Assembly (NCBI RefSeq): GCF_035594125.1
Contig: NC_087152.1
Span: forward strand, 18,306,001-18,370,000
From: Scylla paramamosain
Taxonomy: Eukaryota > Arthropoda > Malacostraca > Decapoda > Portunidae
Length of the DNA: 64,000 nt
Direction: 5' to 3'
The notes below the pieces were generated by a model. That model did no database searches, was not told where the DNA came from, and saw only the letters and a program-made list of their open reading frames with translations. A program made the translations under genes and the position numbers. Positions 23,110 to 35,984 of the stretch are shown here, piece after piece; the stretch's first letter is position 1; each line of letters begins with the position of its first letter.

Positions 23110-24214
23110 AGCCAAGAAAGATTACTCCCACCAAAAGGCTGAGAGGGTGAAGACGGGAGGAGGTCCACCACCAAAGCTGTTGGACTCTTTTTCTGTCGCC
23201 ACCCTTCCTTTGCTGGAGGAAGAGCTACAGCCTCTCCCAAATGAGTGGGGCAGTGATCATGGATATCATGAAGAACTTCAATTTGAAAATGTTGGTAAGT
23301 CACTCTGAGGGAGTTTATTTCATGACAGAAATTTTTTTAATAATTTAATTTTTCCTCCAACTTCATCATGAGGGTTACAGGTTTTGTTTATAAAATATCT
23401 TACAAGGTCTTAATTATTTCACTCTGAAAAGTTTTGGTCTCTTTTTGTTAGTATTTATTAAAATATTTACTTGAAAGTGCTTGACTGACTCATCTACATA
23501 ATGCACTTGCTGTTATATTTGTTTCTAATTCAACCTCCACTTATCTTTGGAGGTCAACAATACCTGCAACATGTATATATAGGTTATCTTCAGCATCATA
23601 ATGTATGTGTGTACTAATATTGATCATTAAGGTACAAGTGGATTCCTTGGATAATTTCTTGAAAAATAACAAGTGTTATTTAGCATTTCACCCCCCCCCC
23701 AGAGGATGGTTCTGTAATATTTTCTGTGGCCCACATGGAGGAGCCCATCTAGCAGGGACTTCCTCCTTTGCCAGTGCCCTACACCTCTGCCATTGATCCA
23801 TGCCCCACCCCTTTGCCAGTGGCCTACTCCTCCTCTGCCAGTGATCTGCGCCCTACTCCTCCTCTGCCAGTGCCCCACACCTCGTCTGTAAGTGATCCAT
23901 GCCCCACTCCTCCTCTGCCAGTGCCCTACTCTGCTGTCAGTGCTGCACACACCATTGCTCAGCCAGTGGCTGTAAAGCAGAGAAGTGTCAGAAAAAGGCT
24001 GGCAACCACTAGCAAGCAGGAAGCTCTAAAGCTGGCTTCAGAAAGAAATCTCATAAATAGGGAACTGGACCTTCAGCTTCACCAGAAATGCATGGAAGTA
24101 CTAGAAAAAGAGAAACAAGAAATGATGGCATACTATGCAAGACTCAGAGAATATGATGACATGAAGATCAAACATGAAATTGAAAGGCATAATAAAGAGA
24201 TGGCATCCCTCTAA
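23110..24214 (+). pseudogene. Harbinger Myb/SANT-like protein, two exons, one in-frame stop
   Basis: Exon 23110-23293 follows an acceptor (CCTTTTCAG) and encodes KKDYSHQKAERVKTGGGPPP..., the conserved segment after the Myb-like domain in Harbinger accessory proteins. It ends at GTTG|GTAAGT. After an intron with a C-rich tract and AG at 23701-23702, exon 2 starts at 23703 in matching phase. It reads EDGSVIFSVAHMEEPI, then a TAG at 23750-23752, then continues in the same frame through Pro/Ser-rich repeats and a C-terminal helix (ELDLQLHQKCMEVLEKEKQEMM) to the stop at 24212. The N-terminal Myb exon is not found. In intact elements the partner imports the transposase and binds DNA. Confidence 0.72.
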
Positions 24215-24231
24215 CTCCTTTCGGATAGCAT

Positions 24232-25050
24232 ATGACACCTAATCATCTAATATTCTTCTATATAATTATATTATTTTAGGTCCATATTGGATTATAATGC
24301 ATGTAGAGTTTATAATTCTCTAATTAACGGTGACTAGACTAATCATAATTTTTACTGATAACCTTATAAGCAGAGATATGGATAAGTTGAGTAGATATAT
24401 CGTGTGTGTGTCATCCATGAATGAGAGGGTTGTGTTGGAAGGTTGTTTTGAGTTAGTGACATTATGCATTGCTGACATTGTAGTTTGCCTTGTGGCTCAT
24501 ATCAGCAGTAATGCTAGTTAAGATATAATAAGTGGTGTGTTCATTTCGATGAGAAATGTTTTGTAGCACTCTATCATCCTCACTTCGGTTGCTCATTACC
24601 CATATGCTAAGACATTAGAGTGTGTATGGTTTTTACTGTCACACACACACACACACACTATAATGTCTTGTCACATGGGTAATGAGCTATTGATGTCAGA
24701 ATGACATCAGAGAGAACACACCACTATTTATTGTAACCAGCATTACTGCTGATGTGGGCCCTAAGGCAAAGTTCAGTCTCAGCAATGCATGATATCACTA
24801 ACTCAAAACAATTTTCCAACACTAACATCTCTCCTCTGGATGTCACACATACAAAAACTTACACCCACATGATAAGTCTACTCAATTTATCCTTCTCTCA
24901 ACATATACAGTTATTAGTAAAAATCATACTTAATCTATAGTCACAATTAATTAGGGAATTGTAGACTTTATGTACATGCATTATAGCCCAATACATATAG
25001 ACCTACAATAATATAATCATACAGAAGCATATTAGATGATTAGGTGTCAT
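24232..25050. mobile_element. Foldback: long imperfect inverted repeat
   Basis: The left arm begins ATGACACCTAATCATCTAAT at 24232. The right arm ends with its reverse complement at 25050. Matching blocks continue inward almost to the centre near 24640, which holds a (CA)n tract. Both ends are flanked by GCAT (24228-24231 and 25051-25054), a possible 4-bp target duplication. It carries no protein and lies just after the Myb-like stop codon. Confidence 0.8.
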
Positions 25051-25577
25051 GCATTAGGATCCAGCATTTCTCACACATATGATATACTTTTTTCATAAAC
25101 TCCTCATTCCTCATCCTCATAAACATGAAACACATGTAATATTAAAACACAAGATAATGTTTTTCTGTTATTATTAACTCATCATAAAAGTTGGCTTAAA
25201 AAAAATAAAAAAGAAAAAACGGAAGAAAACATTTGTTTTTCATTGACATATTGTATCTAAATATTATTTATAAATGGAGTGAAGGTATAAATGGTAATAC
25301 TGTTTAGGGTGACATGTATCATATATCATGGACCATGTATGCAAATCTTGAGCAATTCTGGCTATTGATATGTTCTCAATAGCACTAGGAGAGCAGGAGA
25401 AAAAAAAAAAAAAAATTGGCATCTCTGGACCAGGCAATGATTGAGTATGAAAGTATAAACAAACACTGAGCTATTTTATATACATCCTGATATTTACATT
25501 TTTAAGGAACTTATCAGCTTAAAGGTCATGAAATATGCGAGAAAAAGATATGGTGGCAGTCCCTTAAAGGACACGAT

Positions 25578-26299
25578 TCAGAACATACTATTGATTATAT
25601 TTGCTCTCTTTCTTTGTCCAGCATTCCTATTTTGTGCATTTTCATCAACCAAATCCTGTTCATCTTCATTGTTACCATCACCACTATCATCATTATCATT
25701 ATCATCATCACCATCATCATAATTATCCAAATCATTCGTATATTTAATTTCAATATTGTGCAAAACAGCAGCACTACAAATTGTGGCCATGGTTGTGTCC
25801 AAATTTGTCTGCATAGGTATGGCGAGACAACGGAATCTTCGTTTGAGGACTCCAAATGCTCTTTCAATAGGATTGCGTGTTTTTGAATGAGCCAAATTGT
25901 ATCTAGTTTCATTTTGCTGCCTGGGATTCAAAATTGGAGTCAATAAAAATGAGATTAATGGGTATGCAGAGTCCCCTAGCAGATGGCCACTATAATCTCC
26001 TGCCTGCATTTGAGCATACAAAGAACTGCTCCTGAATATCCTGCTATCATGCACTGAGCCTGGCCACCGACAGATGACATTAAAAAACTCAAGTCTGGAC
26101 CACACTCTACTTGTACATTTAATGAAAAAAAAAAAAAAAACCTTTCTGCACCGATACTGTACAGCTTGGGGACCACCTGGACTCTGAATGGGAATATGTG
26201 TACAGTCTATTGCACCAATAATACTGGGAAATCCAGAAATAGCAGAAAAGTTGTCCTTAATAAGTTGCAGCTGATGCCTTTCAGGAAACTTCTTTTTGA

Positions 26300-26300
<1 letters not shown>
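25578..26300 (-). pseudogene. PIF/Harbinger DDE nuclease (HARBI1-like), frameshifted
   Basis: The minus-strand frame shows the Harbinger signature: GFPSIIGAIDCTHIPIQSPGG (first catalytic Asp), RWPGSVHDSRIFRSSSLYAQ (second Asp), GDYSGHLLGDSAYPL and NPIERAFGVLKRRFRCL (catalytic Glu). It ends in an acidic D/N-rich tail and TAG. An expanded A/T run (26124-26139) and a nearby indel throw the middle out of frame; the correct middle (FSLNVQVECGPDLSFL) is read in another frame. The 5' end is lost at a MITE end at about 26300. Intact enzymes cut and paste the element at TTA/TAA sites. Confidence 0.9.
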
Positions 26301-28284
<1,984 letters not shown>

Positions 28285-28620
28285 ATGGTCACAAATTGCT
28301 TTATAACTTATGCCTTCTTGTATAGTAGGGTTATGCCTTTCTCATGCCACCTTTAACTCAAAACTGCCAAATTGGCATGGATGTCCCTTCTATCCTAGAT
28401 GCCACATATGTGAATGCACCTTGAACCAAGCAAGATCAAACCGTATGATCTCCATACAGATCAGTCAAATTTAATTTGTAGTACTAACAGCTGAACAAAA
28501 ATTAACATTTTGTATTGGCCTGGTTGGGCTACTCCAGATCCGGGACTATTCATAAAACAATCGGGGCTATAACCCCAAATACCCAGGCCTAACCATGTCA
28601 CTGATATTTATTATGCACTA
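28285..28620. other. No recognised gene
   Basis: Ordinary-composition sequence. A stretch around 28520-28600 (GGCCTGGTTGGGCTACTCC ... CCCAGGCCTAACC) has self-complementary ends and could be the remnant of a small repeat, but I cannot assign it. Confidence 0.4.
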
Positions 28621-29092
28621 CAGTAAAATCCCTCTTATCCGGCATCAACGGGACCGCCGACATGCTGGATACTTGAATATTGCCGGATACTTGAATAGAA
28701 GTGAAATTATGTCCACAATCACCACCCTACACTCACGCATCTTACCATAACAAAGATCAGCAGATCTTAATCAGCAGCTGATCTGATCACCTGCTTAAGT
28801 GTAAGCACAACACGCTTCCTCTTTTCTACAACTTTAGGCATGATGAAGTCGTCAAGCGATAAACAGTGCACACGCGGGACTGAGTCACTGAGTAAACACA
28901 GTGCAGTGGGCCGCGGGTGGCGCGAAGCAGTGCACTCTGGTGGCGAGGGGACAAAGTATGCCTCGCGCGGGAATTTTAATCGATTTTATGAGTACACATT
29001 AATTTTTTATTGATTTTAAGGCTCGGGGAAAAATGTGCTGGATACTTGAAGCTACCGGATACTCGAATGCCGGATAAGAGGGATTTTTACTG
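28621..29092. mobile_element. 472-bp MITE with TA target duplication
   Basis: It begins CAGTAAAATCCCTCTTATCC and ends with the near-complement GGATAAGAGGGATTTTTACTG. TA lies on both sides (28619-28620 and 29093-29094). The word GCCGGATACTTGAA recurs near both ends. The interior is unusually GC-rich around 28900-28975. The TA duplication and CAGT end suggest a pogo/mariner-type source. No coding capacity. Confidence 0.88.
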
Positions 29093-29195
29093 TATTAACA
29101 ATAACACCCCTAAAACCCAGACTAAATTATTTACTGTAGCCTTTAAAAACAATTCTGATTAAAGAACAATTCAAAACACTATCAGGGGAACTTAC

Positions 29196-29288
29196 TTTGG
29201 CAGACGATGATGGGTGAGACTGGCCTTTGTCTGGCTTCACAGGATTCACCTCCTCTGACTCAAGCTGATCACCACCACTTGGCCATGT
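29196..29288 (-). other. Candidate 93-bp coding exon
   Basis: On the minus strand an acceptor (CTCCTTGCAG) precedes, and a donor (AAA|GTAAGT) follows, a 93-bp segment that is open in phase 0 for 31 codons (TWPSGGDQLESEEVNPVKPD...). A related segment with its own donor (CAG|GTAAGT, 29697-29701) lies 400 bp upstream on the same strand, its other end being cut by a transposon at 29833. Function unknown. It could belong to an unrecognised host gene or transposon transcript. Confidence 0.35.
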
Positions 29289-29832
29289 CTGCAAGGAGAC
29301 CCCTCAGATGCGCTGACTCTTGGTTACCACTTAAAACTACCATCTATCTTTTGCACATGTTTTTCACCTCATGGTCACATCCTGTAACAGAAGCTAATTA
29401 CCACACACAATAATTAAGTAACTATAACCACATGCAGATTGGCCACTATTTGCAAAACAGAGGTTTGACAAATGAATGGATCATATTGTCAAAGTTTACA
29501 TATATGTGTATACATCACAATTCACAGCTATGTATGTACGTCATTAACTTTAGAGCACCTTTTTATTATTGGTGGAGTAATAAAAGATTCTACATCAACA
29601 GCACTATCAATAACACACCCATAACAACAAGATGTCTGGTCTTCAAAAATGGCCCACACAAGAGAACACACTTTATAATATAATTATGGAGAAGGACTTA
29701 CCTGGGCAGAGAACAAAGGTGGAGTGAGGAACCTCCACTCAGCTCAAGGATGGATGTAGCCTCTGTTTTGCTCCACCTGCTTGACAGGATTCACCTCTGA
29801 CTGAGACACCGAGACAGTAATCACCACCGCCA
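29289..29832 (-). other. AT-rich spacer with second exon-like segment
   Basis: 29289-29696 shows nothing recognisable. 29702-29832 resembles the reverse complement of the 29196-29288 exon candidate (shared GAGGTGAATCCTGT core) and ends in a consensus donor, but it contains a stop in the corresponding frame. Confidence 0.35.
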
Positions 29833-30598
29833 CTATGGTCTAACCATTTTGAATTGAGCGTTTAGGCATTGTCCTTTCCGGAGATTCCCCGGCCTGCGGT
29901 GATGCCACACTTGTACCAAGACACACCTCATGTCAGGTACTTCCTACCATAAAATTAAATGGTGTTTTAGTATATATACACTGTGATGCTTTAGAAAAGG
30001 GAAGTTAGTGTAATATATGTTTTTTTAATGATACTTGCATTGTTTTTTTTGCAAACACCACAATAACTGGCTTCATTTCCTCCAGACATTGTCATGTCTC
30101 CATGGGTGACTGAATGAGGTCACATGGTCAGAGTGACTGTGATAATCCATGGTCACTTCCTCTTGTGCCACCAGCCAGCATGGAAGCTACTTCTCCTGCT
30201 CATTCTCATCACCACAGCCGAGAAAAGAGCTTACTTACTCATTTATGTATTTTTTGGAAGAAAAGGCTACTAGGGGGTCATTACTTGGTCCTTCAAAAAC
30301 TGTTACCCAAACAGTGAAAGCCATCAATGTGCCTTGACTTTTACCTTGATGGTGGCGTGGAAAAAAGCCGTAACTAAAGAATAAAAATATACCATCATAG
30401 TTTGAGGGAGATATCATATCTAAAAGGAGATCTATTACATCTAAACAAAATTCACAATGAAGAGAGAGAGAGAGAGAGAGGTTTTGGGGGGGGGGGGGGC
30501 AGCTTGACTGACTGACAGATTTTTTCTCAAATTTTAATGATCCATAGACAAATATAGATCTCTGATAGAAATAAATTTGCATGAAATTTAGATTGTAT

Positions 30599-30634
<36 letters not shown>

Positions 30635-30777
30635 GGTGTACAGGGAGCAAGGTTATCAGCGACACATAGGCTCTAATCTGATAATTGCCCAATACAAGGT
30701 TTGGCAGTGCCGCAGGCTGGAGAATCCCCGGAAAAGGACAATGCCTAAACACTCAATTCAAAATGGTCAGACCATAG
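29833..30777. mobile_element. Long-TIR DNA element, family A copy 2
   Basis: 945 bp. The left end is CTATGGTCTAACCATTTTG and the right end CAAAATGGTCAGACCATAG. Complementarity continues for about 65 bp, through TTTAGGCATTGTCCTTTCCGG and its partner. Two AG tracts (about 30464-30482 and 30603-30631) lie at the same relative sites as in copy 1. A G-run lies at 30485-30500. No reading frame of interest. Confidence 0.88.
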
Positions 30778-30929
30778 CATCGCTACTTATCCATGTCACT
30801 CACTGCCTCGTCTGGGTTGTCAAAGCAATGGTCTGGCATCCCTCAGGGCCAGACTAACTTTATAAGGATATCTAATGCAGGGGTGTCAAATTCAAACAAT
30901 TTTGAAGAACAGTTATGTACTTAGTTAAG
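30778..30929. other. Short spacer, no gene
   Basis: Contains the word CAGGGGTGTCAAATTCAA at about 30878, which resembles one hAT-type terminus, but no partner end was found. Confidence 0.35.
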
Positions 30930-31549
30930 GTCTTGATGCCCTCATAGGTCTCATTGGTAGAAGCATGTTCTGCTTTCTTGATGATGTTATCATTGCATCA
31001 AAGACTCTATAAGAGGATTTTCACACACTGTCTCTCGTTCTGTCACGCTTTCAAGTTACTGACTTAAAAATCAAACTCAGCAAATGCTCGTTTCTCAAAC
31101 AGCAAGTCAAATTCCTTAACCATAAAGTCAACAAAGTTGGTATTCACACTTTAAATGACAAGGTAAATGTTGTGACAAATTTCCCTGTTCCTGCTAATAT
31201 CGATCAGATCAGGCAATTCATCAGTCTTGCTGGATTTTATCACCAGTTCGTCAAAGATTTAATTCATTGCTCAGCCTCTCACTCATTTGCTCAAGAAAAA
31301 TGTTGCATTCATCTGGTCCGAAAAGAAACAAAATGCCTTTGATCTTCTCAAAATTGCTCGCTGGCATCTCATGATTCAAGAATTCAATCCTACATTTTTA
31401 TACATTTCTGGTGAAGCAAACTCTGGCCAATGGACTCTCATGCAATGTTGCCACTATCTCATCCATCACAGAAAATCCTGCCATGCCAACTATGGATGAA
31501 ACAGCATTCAGATGCAATCTGTTCTAGTGTTGCTTATTACCTTGAATCT

Positions 31550-32330
31550 GATATTGATGACTGGAAATCCAATACATGACTTAAGCACTGCACTCCAGAG
31601 ACACCAATTGTTGCGTGGTTCTGGCAGATAGTTGACTCATACACAGAAAAAATGAAAGCAAGGTTGCTGCAGTTTGTGACAGGTTCTTCATGTGTTCCTC
31701 TTCAAGGCTTCAAGGCACTGCAAGGATCCACAGGTGCTGCTGGACCAAGGCTCTTCACAATTCATCAGATTGATGCTCCTACAGAGAATCTACCCTAAGC
31801 TCACACTTGCTTCAATCGCATCGACTTTCCCCCATACAAGTCATATGGCAAGATGCTGGAGAAGCTGACTCAGGCTGTGGAAGAAATGTGCAGGTTTGCT
31901 GTTGAATGAATTGTGGTTGCCATATTTTTGGGCATAGATATTGTTGTTTTCATACAGATTCTGTATGTAATAGTTGTAGACATATCTGTCAAAAATGTCC
32001 ATTGTTGGAACATGGAAAAATTATTATTTGATGCATTACATGAGTTCTATGAACTGTGGAATGTCCAAGTTGTTGTTTCAAGTGCTTTCTATTCATATTT
32101 CTATGAATTAGACTGAAATTTTACTAACACAGCACTCTCCTTATCTTTTTTTTATTATATGACAATATATTTAATATATGACAATATGTTGATTAACATG
32201 AGCATATTATGGGTGTCTTCCCTTAGTGATGATAAGGAGATTCCAACTATGCTTCATATGATTTATAAACTGGGGTACACTCAGTATTTTAGTCATTTCT
32301 GAATAAACTGTGATAGCAATACAGTTTCAA
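31550..32330 (+). pseudogene. SMURF-type HECT E3 ligase fragment (retrocopy-like)
   Basis: Frame 31550-31909 (119 codons and a terminal TGA) matches the C-terminal lobe of the SMURF subgroup of HECT ubiquitin ligases. It contains [63 protein letters not shown] with the active-site Cys at 31808-31810, and the typical FAVE end. Two internal stops, TGA at 31577 and TAA at 31796, kill it. About 400 bp of 3' UTR-like sequence follows, ending soon after AATAAA (32302-32307). It sits between the RNase H and integrase parts of a gypsy pol. SMURF proteins ubiquitinate SMADs and other targets. This copy encodes no working enzyme. Confidence 0.88.
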
Positions 32331-32373
32331 CTTCCAAGGCAGTGACACACATGTACAGACAAATGTTCCTAAG

Positions 32374-33538
32374 TTGCAAGTGAGTGCTGATATGTTTTTC
32401 ATGCAAGACAGACTCTTGTATAAGTCGAGTGATGTCTCTACTGACAATTCTAGTGAGCGTTTATCTCAGCTCCTGATACCTCTGTCGTTCGTGAGTATTA
32501 TTCTTCACCATGTTCATGACTCAGCCCACACAGGGCACCCAGGTCAAGATAGATGCCTCGCACAAGCAAAACGACTATATTTCTGGCCGACTACGAGGAA
32601 AGATATCTTTTCAGCATTGTGTGACCTGCTCTCAGTGTGCTTCGTACTGTCCTTCACTCACTCTCGATAGTCCCTCACTTCCTTACCCCATTGCTTCAGC
32701 TCCTTGCCATTTAGTCTGTGTTGATTTGCTTAAACTTCAACTTACAGAGAACAGTTATCAGTATTTTCTAGTTTCACTTGTTTCACCATTTTCATTGCTC
32801 TCAAGGACAAAACTGCAAATTCTGTTGGTCGCATGATCATTGACAACATAATTTGTCCTTATGATTCTCCTCATGTCATCTTATCTGACAATGGCACTGA
32901 ATTCAACAACGCTGTCTTACAGGAGATTTGTAAAGGATTTCATATCAAGAAATGTAACAATGTTCCTCACTTGCCCAGTTCAAATGACAAAGTAGAGCGT
33001 TGTAATAAACGTATCAGTGACATTCTGCGTTACAAAGCAGAAACAAAGCACTCATGGGACAAATGGCTTCCTCAGTTAGCCTGCTTTCTAAACTCAGCAA
33101 TTCACTCCACTATCAACAAGTCTCCCCATTTTGTGCTGTTCGGTACCAACAAGTGTCTTCCATATGAATTTCTTCACGGTACGTCACACGTCCTGTCTAC
33201 AACATGGATGACTACATGAAATGTCGTCTCTGCGATTTTCAGTACACTCATAAGTTCACGATCACCTCACTGCATCACAAACTAAGATGTTGCAGAAACA
33301 ACATCATAGAGCAACATATTCTTCCATCGAAGTCAGTGATATCAACTTCACCAGAGTTCACAATTGCAACTCTAAATTAGATTCATTGTTCTCAGGGCCA
33401 CATTGTGTTATCAAATCTCTCCATGGCCACAAAGTAAAAATTCTAGATCTTAGAACCTTAGTTGAACAAATCGTCCATGTTGATCATCTGAAGCGTGTGA
33501 ACAAAGGGTTTGATGATGAGTGTGCACAAGCAAAATGA
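32374..33538 (+). pseudogene. Gypsy integrase, frameshifted
   Basis: Frames 32374-32670, 32510-32836, 32833-33219 and 33287-33538 succeed each other. They contain the H-H-C-C zinc-binding module (HH...AHTGHPG...; CSQCASYC), a core with DLLKLQLTENSYQYFLV (first Asp region), LSDNGTEFNN (second Asp) and SSNDKVERCNKRI (Glu). The C-terminal part holds SGPHCVIKSLHGHKVKILD. Three frame changes separate these parts. Confidence 0.88.
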
Positions 33539-33688
33539 CCATATTTCTGGCCGATGAGATTCCAGCATTTCCTTCTGATTCAGGTGATCCTCAAAACTCC
33601 TCAAGCTTAACCACACACACACTTTCTTACAGACTGAAACTTCGTTCCCATTCTAAGGTTTAATCATCCAGTTTCAATATCCTAAATA

Positions 33689-35146
33689 CCGTATTTGATG
33701 GCTCATAAGACGCTACTTTTTTCTCAGAAAAAGGGTCAGTAAATTAGCCTGCGTCCAATGAGGCAAAGGTCCAACTTTGAGGCAGTAATAGGTTACAAGT
33801 CTACGGCAACAGAGGCTCTAAATTCAAACCACAGATGTCTTTGCACAACTAAATAAAGTCATGATTGGTAGTACGCCACAAAATGCTCTTTCTTTCAAGG
33901 TACCAATGTGTAGTATCTCATACTTACTGGTAATCCACATAGACTTTGACCAGTCAGGAAGAATTTGCTTAACCATGCACCACTTCTTCTTGGAGTTTTG
34001 TTGGGGCAGTGTAGGTTGTGATGTCACAGCCTTTGATGCCCCAAAGGTGAGGTATCCAATATTAGACTAGATGTGATGGAGCTGGTTGGATTTGTGGAGC
34101 TGGTTGGATTTGTGGCAAGGTGGAGATGGTGCACCACGTTTTTCAAAACAAACGCGGTCGGTTGCGCTCCGACGTGACGTACTCGGTGACACCGAGTGTG
34201 ACGCCGTTACTGATTGAGGTAAGACAATAGCCACACTTTCATACAATTAAAATTGAACCTATCTTTTTAACATTCTTGCTTTGCATACATATGAAAAAGA
34301 TTGAAGCTAGAGAAACTTTTCTTTTATGAAAATAGACTAATACACCTTGAGAACGAATATTTCTTCTATAAAGGAATTGAGTGTCATGGGATAGGCTGGC
34401 TTGAGGTGATGATCTGCATAATATTCATGTAATAGCTTATGCTTTTACACATCCTTTGGCTTTGAAAATGTACTAAAATACTGCATAAGAATTACATGTG
34501 AAAGATGCTAAAAAATAAAGTATGAAAAAATTTTATTATCACTGTAGTCCCTCAGTTAATGGTGCCGCCAAGAGCTAGGTGCAGTTAATGTTTACATTCA
34601 GCTGAACCGCATTAAGACTGAAACTCCCCTGCTTACCACACCTTTTGGGCACTAGAGGCTGTGACATCACAGTCTGCATGGCCCCAACTAAAATACCAAT
34701 AAGAAGATTGTGTTTACACGTCAGCAGGATTGGTACAATCTTGTCTTTCAATACCCTCAACCGAACCATTACGTTCTGGCTTTCAAGGCCCGCAACCTTA
34801 CCAAGATTTGACTCCAGAAATCCAACCAGCTCCACTGTATCTAGTCTGAAACACTACCTGTATACCACACCTTTGGGACGCCAGGCTGTGATGTCACGGC
34901 CATCACAGCCTCAACAAAACCCCAAAAAGAACAAGTAAGCTGCTAGCATAAATTAAACTTTTAAATGCTGAGTATTGGTATCTAATAGTGATCTAAATGC
35001 ACGTGAGAGTCTTCAAATGTCGCTTGAATTCCTTGACTTCATATCGATAGCCTAAATCTGTTAATTTTTGTTTTTTTCTATTTCAATACATGCCAGAACT
35101 GGGTGCGTCTTATGAGCCCGTGCGTCTTATGAGCCATCAAATACGG
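33689..35146. mobile_element. 1.46-kb TIR element, CCGTATTTGATGGCTC ends
   Basis: It begins CCGTATTTGATGGCTCATAA and ends with the complement TTATGAGCCATCAAATACGG. TA lies on both sides (33687-33688 and 35147-35148). Inside are further large inverted blocks: the region with GAGCTGGTTGGATTT and GATGTCACAGCC at 34010-34110 is complementary to 34660-34930. No transposase is seen, so it is non-autonomous. Confidence 0.85.
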
Positions 35147-35148
35147 TA

Positions 35149-35358
35149 TATGTGTATATTTCTCTTACTTATATGTGTTGTAAATGTTATGTCTGTACAT
35201 TATTATTAAGGTTACCGTTTCCATACTCTCTCTCTCTCTCTCTCTGATGTCGTGTTATCTATTAATTGCTCATTTCTTATTGCTCTCGTTATTGTTAAGT
35301 TCAAATGTGAGAACGCATTTTTTTGTGGGGGAGGCAACTGTATCAGTCATAACATTTA

Positions 35359-35363
<5 letters not shown>
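35149..35363. other. Spacer with short (TC)n
   Basis: Contains (TC)n at 35226-35245 and a purine-rich word TGTGGGGGAGG at about 35331 that could be a gypsy polypurine tract. No gene. Confidence 0.4.

Positions 35364-35448
<85 letters not shown>
35364..35448. repeat. (TA)n microsatellite, left part
   Basis: About 85 bp of TA repeats. The tract is split by the LTR element that follows and continues at 38931-38992. Confidence 0.96.
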
Positions 35449-35452
<4 letters not shown>

Positions 35453-35917
35453 ACGAAAGCACAAACCTCAGCACTCCCGTAGACGCCCACAATTCCCCGA
35501 CAGTCAGGACAGCACTCGGGAACACCAGCAGGCTAGACAAGAGATGCTAAGGGTACCACGTCCCACGTGATTCACGCACAGCCAGACAGAGCGGGTAGAC
35601 AAACAGTGGGCAACACTTTCTTCCTTTACTAGTTCCGTTAGTTACAGGCAGTTACAGACACAGGCAGGGACAGTCAAACTCTTCAGGCTCACGCAACAGG
35701 CACTCGGCACGGAGGACACGCAAAGACAAGTTATCCAGAGTGGGGCCAACAACACACTGCCCAGTCACTGCAGTCACGCGACTTCTCTCCCGCCATCCAT
35801 GCACCACTGCCAGACACCAGGCACAGCTGACACACACACACGCACGTCACACACTCAATCCCACAGAAAGAAATAAAGGCAACTTAGACTAAACAACAAT
35901 AATACCCGGGCGTTACA
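35449..35917 (-). repeat. 3' LTR of Gag-Pro element
   Basis: Begins TGTTACGAAAGC and ends GGGCGTTACA on the plus strand. It differs from its partner at one noticed site (GCACGTCAC versus GCACATCAC). Confidence 0.96.
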
Positions 35918-35984
35918 TCACCCCCTCCTTTACAAAAAGGTCGACCCGACCTTGCCTCTCCTTATATCTCTCCCTCAGAGTCAA

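Larger units (their letters stand above)
30930..33540 (+). mobile_element. Ty3/gypsy pol, interrupted by a host-gene copy
   Basis: A plus-strand retroelement pol remnant. Reverse-transcriptase palm CFLDDVIIASKTL (near 30990) is followed by thumb sequence SFLKQQVKFLNHKVN and RQFISLAGFYHQFVKD, then the RNase H end (IQEFNPTFLYISGEAN). After a host-derived insertion (31550 to about 32330) pol resumes with VPKLQVSADMF, the integrase zinc-binding region (HHVHDSAHTGHPGQDRCL), core motifs (VILSDNGTEFNN; PSSNDKVERCNKRIS) and a C-terminal region to 33538. It is broken by stops and frameshifts. Confidence 0.88.

Noticed and set aside
30878..30900. hAT-like terminus CAGGGGTGTCAAATTC
   Set aside because: Only one end was found and no 8-bp duplication or transposase, so it is not listed as an element.
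35652..35837. Cys-rich small protein duplicated exactly at 38665-38850
   Set aside because: It is inside the LTR and is duplicated only because the LTRs are. No sign of selection or a start context.
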